Shown here: one piece after another, positions 13,024 through 17,988 of the stretch
Layout: every line of letters starts with the position of its first letter
Position numbering within the stretch: position 1 is the stretch's first letter
Source of the DNA: JAWOGN01 sp046496815
Lineage (GTDB): Bacteria; Desulfobacterota; DSM-4660; Desulfatiglandales; Desulfatiglandaceae
Assembly (NCBI GenBank): GCA_046496815.1
Contig: JAWOGN010000241.1
Span: 1 to 17,988 of the forward strand
Reading direction: 5' to 3'
Length of the DNA: 17,988 nucleotides
The notes under the pieces: generated by a model
The model's input: only the letters and a program-made list of their open reading frames with translations
What the model was told of the DNA's origin: nothing
Database searches by the model: none
Program-made: the position numbers and the translations under genes

Positions 13024-13640
13024 AACCAATGCGGAGGACTCACCGGTTTTTGCTCAGCGGTTTAATCTCGAGTGCCGTGATTTGCCTTTTTTTCTTCGCC
13101 CCTGATGCCGTTGCCTCCGGAGAGACGACCCCCGGCAGAAGGCTCTGGGACACGATCATTTTGTGGTTTAATTTCGGTGTGTTGGTCTTTGTTTTTGTGA
13201 AATACGCAAAAAACCCGCTTATGGATTTTTTGCGTAGTGTTCGAGAAAAAATCCAGGGAGAACTGGAAAAGAATGAGAGCCGGCTTGACGAAGTCAAGTC
13301 AATAATGGACGGCGAGGCGGAAAAGCTGCAGAACATCGATAACCGTATACAGGAAGTTCGAGGGCTTGCGATTGAGATGGGCAAAAGAGAGAAAGAAAAG
13401 ATCATAGAAGAAGCAAAGCTTTCGGCTGAAAGAATGATTAAAAGCGCGAAGATCTATTCTCAACATCGCATCGCCGTGGCCAGGAAGGTGCTATCTGACC
13501 AAATGGTGGACATCGCTGTTGGTATGGTTGAAGAAAGACTGACAAAAGGGCTTTCCGATGAGGACAATGTGAAATTGTTTAACCAATTTGTGACGGATTT
13601 GATAACTTCAAAGGAACGATTCAATCAAGATTTCAAATGA
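13020..13640 (+). CDS. atpF: ATP synthase Fo subunit b with N-terminal signal-like helix
   Basis: 206 residues. A TTG start overlapping the previous TGA is chosen because AGGAGG (13006-13011) is 8 nt upstream; the ATG at 13029 would be 17 nt away. The N-terminus (about 1-34) has a hydrophobic signal-like helix ending FAPDAVASG. A second membrane helix (about 43-62, TIILWFNFGVLVFVFVKY) is the true b anchor, followed by coiled coil to the end. Such an extra N-terminal segment is seen in b subunits of Desulfobacterota. It closes the operon: the usual delta, alpha, gamma, beta and epsilon genes do not follow. Confidence 0.85.
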   Translation: MKPMRRTHRFLLSGLISSAVICLFFFAPDAVASGETTPGRRLWDTIILWFNFGVLVFVFVKYAKNPLMDFLRSVREKIQGELEKNESRLDEVKSIMDGEAEKLQNIDNRIQEVRGLAIEMGKREKEKIIEEAKLSAERMIKSAKIYSQHRIAVARKVLSDQMVDIAVGMVEERLTKGLSDEDNVKLFNQFVTDLITSKERFNQDFK

Positions 13641-13981
13641 TTGCTTCAGCCTCACCCGAAAAATGCTTCCTTCCCTGCGTCATGCCGCTTGACCGTCGCC
13701 GGATCTGACAAGCGGCAAACCTCACTTCGATATGAGCGTGGTTGGTTACGACCCTCAGCGGCAAAACGCTCGTGCACTCATGGCAGCTTTACCCCAATGG
13801 GTGAGGTTGGTCATCTCAAATTTTCATCCATATTGAATAGGAGTTCACGCGGTTATAACCTTTGAACCCTGAATCCCGATTTCATCGGGAAACGTGGAAC
13901 CGCTCAGTTTAGGTCCTGTTTATTTTTGGAACTTGTAGAATTCCGATAATCTGAGTTGTCCACCTGACAACTGCTTCTCAA
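13641..13981. other. Gene-free region after the Fo operon with nested inverted repeats
   Basis: No credible gene. Inverted repeats are: TGCCGCTTG/CAAGCGGCA (13683-13691, 13709-13717), 9 bp; AACCTCAC/GTGAGGTT (13718-13725, 13801-13808), which encloses GAGCG/CGCTC (13734-13738, 13767-13771), which in turn encloses GGT-TACG-ACC (13744-13753); TCCCGAT/ATCGGGA (13874-13880, 13884-13890); and AGTTGTC/GACAACT (13954-13960, 13966-13972). None has a T tract typical of an intrinsic terminator. The element AGCGGCAAA occurs twice (13711, 13757). Confidence 0.6.
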
Positions 13982-14068
13982 TCAGGTCGATATGCCAAAT
14001 TTCGGCAAAATGTAGGCCTGCAAAACAACCCAGGCTGCGACGACTCCAATAAGAATCCATAGACTCAT
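13982..14068 (-). CDS. Small membrane peptide, 28 residues, unknown function
   Basis: An ATG frame with a well-placed RBS (AGAGGA, complement of 14076-14081, 7 nt before the start). It encodes MSLWILIGVVAAWVVLQ followed by a short tail ending in LPKFGIST. That is one membrane helix of about 18 residues and a basic, possibly cytoplasmic, end. It lies 149 nt downstream of the FmdB gene on the same strand, with a hairpin between them. I do not recognise a characterised family; the good RBS and clean helix argue that it is expressed. Confidence 0.5.
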   Translation of the reverse strand: MSLWILIGVVAAWVVLQAYILPKFGIST

Positions 14069-14185
14069 ACGTTTATCCTCTTGTTTCTTTCCTCTGGAAC
14101 GATTGATCATTTCTGCTCAATGTCGATCAAAATTCACAGGATATGGGGGAAGGGTTCTTGGAAAGCCAAAGCTTTGGCAGCCCAA

Positions 14186-14210
14186 CCGAAACAGCGCACC
14201 GCTGTTTTGG
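14186..14210 (-). terminator. Hairpin downstream of the FmdB gene
   Basis: CCGAAACAGCG (14186-14196) and CGCTGTTTTGG (14200-14210) form an 11-bp stem with one G-T wobble and a 3-nt loop, starting 8 nt after the FmdB stop. A perfect 14-nt palindrome (GCCAAAGCTTTGGC, 14165-14178) follows in the minus direction. The T tract is poor, so it may act as an mRNA 3' end or attenuator before the small peptide gene. Confidence 0.45.
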
Positions 14211-14217
14211 ATTAACC

Positions 14218-14436
14218 TCAGGAGAAACCTCCTCTTGGCACGCAGGATGAAGATGCGGCGCTGCTCGGAAACGCCGAACCGGAACTGCTGGAGCAAGATG
14301 AAAATGCAGATAACAATTTTTCGGTTTTATTTTCACCACAGGAAGGGCAAGTTACATTATCGCTATCGGCACTGCGGAAACACAGAAATTCAAAAACATT
14401 CCCGCAATTTTTGCACTTGAATTCATAGATCGGCAT
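14218..14436 (-). CDS. FmdB family zinc-ribbon protein
   Basis: 72 residues. MPIYEFKC opens the FmdB family signature. Two CxxC pairs (C8/C11 and C30/C33) form a zinc ribbon, followed by a Ser-rich tail typical of the family. The RBS GGAGGA stands about 8 nt before the ATG. The family is common in anaerobes and was named from the regulator-like gene beside formylmethanofuran/formamide genes; a molecular role is not established. The neighbours (Fo operon on one side, TRAP transporter on the other) give no functional link. Confidence 0.87.
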   Translation of the reverse strand: MPIYEFKCKNCGNVFEFLCFRSADSDNVTCPSCGENKTEKLLSAFSSCSSSSGSAFPSSAASSSCVPRGGFS

Positions 14437-14703
14437 GCTTTCTATCCTCCGGATTGGCTAAATGCCCGTTATGCATATAGAGACAAACGCGACAACAGGG
14501 TTACCATTTTTCTCCACGATTCGATCACAAAACATGATAATAATAAATTAAGGCATTTCACAGAATGTGCAAAGGAAAAATGGTTTCTTGGCGCATTTCA
14601 TCAAAATATATTTATAGCATTTTCCAGGCACATCCGCCACAGATTTTTAGACTTGGCTTCAGGGTGTAGGGCTCATCCGAGTGCCTCTCCGGGTTCAGCG
14701 CTG

Positions 14704-15978
14704 CTACGGTTTGAGTAAGCTTGGCAGCATCAGGCTCAACGCCGGCCAATATGTGATCAAAAGGAGCGTAAAAAGCAGAAGTAACAAAAAGGGGAGGGTC
14801 GCCCTATAGACTTGAACGATGGGTCGTTCAAAGCGTGAACTGGCAATAAAAAGGTTCAGGCCTACCGGCGGCGTATTGTACCCGATTCCCAAATTGGCAA
14901 GGAAAATAATTCCCAGATGGACGGGGTCGATTCCAAATCGGGAAGCGAGGGGGACAATGAGTGGTACAACCACCAATATCGCGCTGAATATGTCCATCAT
15001 ACACCCCACTGCAATCAAGAAAAGATTAAGAATAAGCAGAAATCCTAGTTTGCTCTGAACCATTCCCTCCATGAATGTGAGGATTTTCATGGGAATGAAA
15101 GCGTCAACCAGGTAGTTTGTAAATCCCAAAGCGGCCCCCAGAATGATCATGATACCCCCCACCATCTTCATGCTCTCCGTCATGATCCGGGGAAGATCCC
15201 TTTTCAGGCTCAGTTCACGAAAAACAAGCGTCTTTATCGAAAAGACGTAAACCGCAGTGAGTGCGGCAGCCTCCGTTGCGGTGCTGAACCCGGAGTAAAT
15301 TCCAGCGATGATAAAGAAAGGAATGGGGAGCTCCCAGGCAGCGCTTTTGAGGCTTGAAAAGAATTCCCGGAGTGAGAAAGCGGGCATGTCAAGTTTCCAT
15401 TTCTTGCCCATGTACACTGAGAAAAGGCATGGAATCCCCACCATCAGGAGACCGGGGATAAGCCCGGCCATAAACAGGCTTTCAATGTTCGTTCCGGAAA
15501 CAAACCCATATAATATAATTGGAAGGCTGGGTGGAAAATGGAGTCCCAGGCTTCCTGAGGTTGTTATCAGTCCAAGCGAGAAGTTCTGATCATATTTTTC
15601 AGAAATGAGTGCAGGAAAAAGCAACCCCCCGAGGGCGATGATGGTGATCCCGGTCGCTCCGGTAATGGCAGTGAAAAAAGCGCAGGTTACCAACGCAACG
15701 ACGCCCAGACCACCGGGAAGCCATCCAAACAGACTTCTCGTAAAGCGAACCAGGCGTTCAGAGGTGCGTCCTTCCGCCAGCAAATAACCGGCAAATGTGA
15801 AGAGGGGGATGGCGAGGAGTACCGGAGCGTTGGCCAAGCGATAGATCTCAATTGGGATAGCCGTAAATTCCACCTGGCTTGTGTAGAGACCGAGCATCGC
15901 AGCTGCCAGAATTCCAATAAACAGGGGCAGACCCAAAACGACCAGTGAAATAAGCAGCAATACCATCGCCACGATCAT
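14704..15978 (-). CDS. dctM: TRAP transporter large membrane subunit (DctM/TatM)
   Basis: 424 residues with about 12 membrane helices. A longer open frame exists upstream (to 16455), but its extra 159 residues overlap dctQ out of frame and look like shadow sequence. The true start is the ATG at 15978, which overlaps the dctQ stop (ATGA). Family features: the start IVAMVLLLISLVVLGLP, GLITTSGSLGLHFPPSLPII (about residues 144-163), and the second-half NLGIGYNTPPVGLNLF. DctM forms the transport pathway, driven by Na+ or H+ gradients, in the inner membrane. The gene is last in the operon; no clear terminator follows. Confidence 0.93.
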   Translation of the reverse strand: MIVAMVLLLISLVVLGLPLFIGILAAAMLGLYTSQVEFTAIPIEIYRLANAPVLLAIPLFTFAGYLLAEGRTSERLVRFTRSLFGWLPGGLGVVALVTCAFFTAITGATGITIIALGGLLFPALISEKYDQNFSLGLITTSGSLGLHFPPSLPIILYGFVSGTNIESLFMAGLIPGLLMVGIPCLFSVYMGKKWKLDMPAFSLREFFSSLKSAAWELPIPFFIIAGIYSGFSTATEAAALTAVYVFSIKTLVFRELSLKRDLPRIMTESMKMVGGIMIILGAALGFTNYLVDAFIPMKILTFMEGMVQSKLGFLLILNLFLIAVGCMMDIFSAILVVVPLIVPLASRFGIDPVHLGIIFLANLGIGYNTPPVGLNLFIASSRFERPIVQVYRATLPFLLLLLFTLLLITYWPALSLMLPSLLKP

Positions 15979-16502
15979 TTCTTGGTTCCCCGTGATATTC
16001 GAAATCCCTGGTCGACAGCCCTGAGAAGGAATCGAAAAAGAATCATGGCGAACCCCAAGGGAAGGATCAATTGGCCGATCCAGTTGGGCAAACGAAGAAA
16101 GACAGTGCCGCCAAATTCCATTTCCAGTTTCACATAACCGATGCAGACAAAGACCATCGTGGCCGATACGATGATGCAGACAACGGCGAGAATGAGTTCG
16201 CGCCAGGGTCTCAGTTTCTGTGGGAGCAGGTTCGAGAAGAGATCGATTTTGACGTGCTTGTTGTCTCCGGTAAGAAGCGAAGCGCCCAAAAAGGTTAGCC
16301 ACAGCACGAGAAGTCTGACAAGCGGTTCGGACCAATCCAGATAGCCCATCAGCATGTTGGCCCATCGAAAATGGGCATGCGTGTAGAGTCCGCGCAGGCA
16401 CACTTGGATAAAAGTAAAGGTGACCATCACTGAGAGAAAACCGAAGATGAGCCACCCCTCCACCTTTACCAAAACCTTATCAATCAGTTTGAGTATGTCC
16501 AT
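15975..16502 (-). CDS. dctQ: TRAP transporter small membrane subunit (DctQ)
   Basis: 175 residues, four membrane helices (about 16-36, 57-80, 99-122, 138-160). The family motif W-x-F-x-G-A appears as WLTFLGASLLTGDNKHVKID at about residues 68-87. DctQ pairs with DctM and helps dock the binding protein. The ATGA overlap with dctM implies translational coupling. The RBS before its ATG is weak, while a 211-nt spacer separates it from dctP. Confidence 0.9.
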   Translation of the reverse strand: MDILKLIDKVLVKVEGWLIFGFLSVMVTFTFIQVCLRGLYTHAHFRWANMLMGYLDWSEPLVRLLVLWLTFLGASLLTGDNKHVKIDLFSNLLPQKLRPWRELILAVVCIIVSATMVFVCIGYVKLEMEFGGTVFLRLPNWIGQLILPLGFAMILFRFLLRAVDQGFRISRGTKK

Positions 16503-16626
16503 GGTATTCCGAGTTTATCTGCAAATTACGAGCGGCATATCAATTCAGCACTTTGAAACCCCCGATCAGCGGAATAGGCCCCCAACGCACCATTTGAAAA
16601 CGCTAAATTTATACCGAGAAGCAATT

Positions 16627-16641
16627 TCCGGCAGAGCCGGA
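16627..16641 (-). other. Stem-loop between dctP and dctQ
   Basis: TCCGGC (16627-16632) and GCCGGA (16636-16641) form a perfect 6-bp stem with a 3-nt loop in the 211-nt gap after dctP. No T tract follows on the minus strand. Such stems can protect the 3' end of the binding-protein message, so that more binding protein is made than membrane subunits. Confidence 0.35.
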
Positions 16642-16713
16642 GGGCTTTGAACGGCGCGTCGCAGGGTTTTCGAGAGTTGCTGAAGCACCCCGATTCGTCG
16701 TTGCGGACACCGG

Positions 16714-17733
16714 TTAACGTCGACCGAGAATGTCGTATACACGCTCCAGGAGTTCCTTGGGATAGATTTCTCCGGTGAGTTTTTTTGCGACCTGTTCGTG
16801 CACGTTGTAGAATTCCTGCAGCGCCTGTCCCGTAGGCTTGGGAGTAATGCTCAGTCCGCTGTCTTGGATCAATTTGACGGCTTCATTGTTTTGAAGCCTC
16901 AGTGCAAGGGTAAGATCCCGCATTGCCGCTTCATAGGTTTTTGCAAGTAGATTGGCGAGTTTTTGCGAAAGTTTTTTGTGGTATTTGGATGAGATGAGCA
17001 CTGCGCCGGTTGAATGGACGAGGGGCAAACCCATCATGGTTCTCAAGGCGCTGTGCCATTGAAGCGCCAGCGCACCAAGCGGGGGCGCGTAAACCGTATC
17101 AATCATGCCGGTGTTGAGCCCGGTGGTCACATCCGTGATCGCCAGGGGAATGGGGTTCACACCCATTGCGACAAAAGTCGCTTTCGCGATGGGATCGCCC
17201 GTCCAAGTCCACAGCTTGAGCCCGGAGAGATCCTTTACCTCTTGAATCGGTCTTTTGGAAAACAGATGTACGTTGCCCACTTCCGCCCAGGCCAACAATT
17301 CGAATCCTTTTTGCCTGAATTGATCTCCGAAGAAAGTTTTTAATTGCTGATGGACCCGGTCTATCTCCTCGTTGTTTCGAAACAGAAAGGGGAGATCGAG
17401 GACCCTCACCATCGGGAGAATCTGGCCGAACCCCACACCCGAAAACGCAGCAGAGTGGATCTGTCCGATTCTCATTTTTTTCAAGACATCCACCTCGTCC
17501 CCTGCAACTCCCCCGGCATAGAACCGAAACCCCACCTCGCCGTTGCTTTTTTCCCGTATATCTTTGTCAAGCTTTCGCATGTGTTTCATCCAGGTAGATC
17601 CCTCCGGAGCGACAGTTGCAAATTTGATGAGGTGTTTTGGTTGGGTATTTACATGGTCCGCGGAAACAGCCTGACGGCATACGGAAATCGAAAGACAAAG
17701 GCACAAAATTAAAAGCGTTTTTTGCTTACACAC
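16714..17733 (-). CDS. dctP: TRAP transporter substrate-binding protein (DctP/TatP)
   Basis: 339 residues with a signal peptide (about 1-25, cleavage after AVSA). Family landmarks: IKFATVAPEGSTW (36-48), FYAGGVAGDE (71-80), LPFLF (114-118), DLSGLKLWTW (168-177), ITDVTTGLNTGMIDTVY (199-215). The Arg that binds the substrate carboxylate in many TRAP receptors (GLKIR) is replaced by Trp175 (GLKLW), so the ligand may not be a simple carboxylate. The start is GTG; AGGAGG overlapping the tatT stop gives a good RBS with about 5 nt spacing. It is a periplasmic receptor delivering ligand to DctQM. A TatT-associated (TPAT) subtype is inferred from the neighbouring gene. Confidence 0.93.
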   Translation of the reverse strand: MCKQKTLLILCLCLSISVCRQAVSADHVNTQPKHLIKFATVAPEGSTWMKHMRKLDKDIREKSNGEVGFRFYAGGVAGDEVDVLKKMRIGQIHSAAFSGVGFGQILPMVRVLDLPFLFRNNEEIDRVHQQLKTFFGDQFRQKGFELLAWAEVGNVHLFSKRPIQEVKDLSGLKLWTWTGDPIAKATFVAMGVNPIPLAITDVTTGLNTGMIDTVYAPPLGALALQWHSALRTMMGLPLVHSTGAVLISSKYHKKLSQKLANLLAKTYEAAMRDLTLALRLQNNEAVKLIQDSGLSITPKPTGQALQEFYNVHEQVAKKLTGEIYPKELLERVYDILGRR

Positions 17734-17742
17734 ACCACCCTC

Positions 17743-17988
17743 CTAAAAGAATAGATCTTCAGACATCGCGAGCAATTTTTTGGCTTTTTGCTTCATGACC
17801 GAATTGATGAGACAGGCTGCCGAAAGCCGGTCAGGCTGCCCGTCGATAATATCCTGAATTAATTGCACAAACAGTTCTTTATTCTGAACTCTTACTGCAT
17901 AATACTTCGCATAATGGTACTGAACAAAGTAGAACTGCCCCTGGCTTATCTCCATGGCTTTTTCAAAATAGAGTCGTGCTTGATCCGC
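17743..17988 (-). CDS. TRAP transporter-associated TPR protein TatT (partial, N-terminus outside window)
   Basis: The frame stays open to the window edge, leaving the last 81 residues. Its ARLYFEKAMEISQG segment resembles the TPR-like repeat and C-terminal helices of the TatT family, and a further helix (LSAACLINSVMKQKAKKLLA) ends the protein. TatT proteins are periplasmic or lipoprotein TPR partners of the DctP/TatP receptor, described for Treponema pallidum Tp0956. The stop lies only 9 nt before dctP, so the genes form one operon. The assignment leans on gene order as well as on these short motifs; a different TPR protein cannot be excluded. Confidence 0.7.
   Translation of the reverse strand, partial: ADQARLYFEKAMEISQGQFYFVQYHYAKYYAVRVQNKELFVQLIQDIIDGQPDRLSAACLINSVMKQKAKKLLAMSEDLFF

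Noticed and set aside
13641..13865. 74-residue frame directly after atpF
   Set aside because: No RBS, odd composition (Ser, Arg, His), no recognisable family, and it crosses the inverted repeats.
15979..16455. N-terminal extension of dctM giving a 583-residue protein
   Set aside because: The extra 159 residues overlap dctQ in another frame and have no membrane or family character; the ATG at 15978 has the classic ATGA overlap and normal family length.
1..17988. CRISPR array, insertion sequence, tRNA or rRNA genes
   Set aside because: No regularly spaced repeats, transposase-like frames, tRNA cloverleaf or rRNA stretches were recognised on either strand.

Overview
The window looks like a piece of a Gram-negative, strictly anaerobic chromosome, most likely Desulfobacterota (former Deltaproteobacteria). 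The reasons are a ferredoxin-type 2-oxoacid oxidoreductase operon, a TRAP transporter with a TatT partner, a split Fo operon with a signal-peptide b subunit, an SH3/coiled-coil anchor protein and an FmdB zinc ribbon. This placement is an inference from gene content; no rRNA or tRNA gene was seen.

Layout. (1) 1-3125, + strand: the end of a pyruvate/2-oxoacid:acceptor oxidoreductase operon. It holds a truncated FAD/NAD(P)-binding protein with a ferredoxin tail, then the alpha and beta subunits; no gamma subunit lies inside the window. (2) 3126-4216: a non-coding stretch, a doubtful 53-residue ORF and an SH3/coiled-coil membrane-anchored periplasmic protein. (3) 4598-9000: two consecutive soluble PAS-domain signalling proteins with complementary damage. 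The first has an intact ATP-binding domain but Ser where the phospho-accepting His should be. The second keeps the His but has lost the ATP-binding motifs, and carries a Glu-substituted N-terminal receiver and an intact C-terminal receiver. (4) 9113-9322, - strand: a dodecin with its own promoter, divergent from (5) 9607-13640, + strand: an Fo ATP synthase operon, atpZ, atpI, a, a five-hairpin fused c subunit, a normal c subunit, b' and b. No F1 genes are adjacent. (6) 13641-14436: a gene-free stretch with nested inverted repeats, a 28-residue membrane peptide and an FmdB zinc ribbon (both -). (7) 14704-17988, - strand: a TatT-DctP-DctQ-DctM TRAP transporter operon, with tatT cut by the window edge.

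The most unusual content is the rotor and the kinase pair. The rotor operon encodes an 82-residue c subunit with the two-carboxylate Na+ motif (Glu32 and Glu65), plus a 405-residue c protein of five hairpins. Only hairpin 1 of the large protein keeps the ion-binding Glu; the other four have Gln at that position. A mixed ring would have fewer ion sites than hairpins and so an altered ion/ATP ratio, recalling the mixed Na+ rotor of Acetobacterium woodii but with five hairpins. The adjacent kinases could form one working phosphorelay in trans, with the first phosphorylating the His of the second and then its C-terminal receiver.
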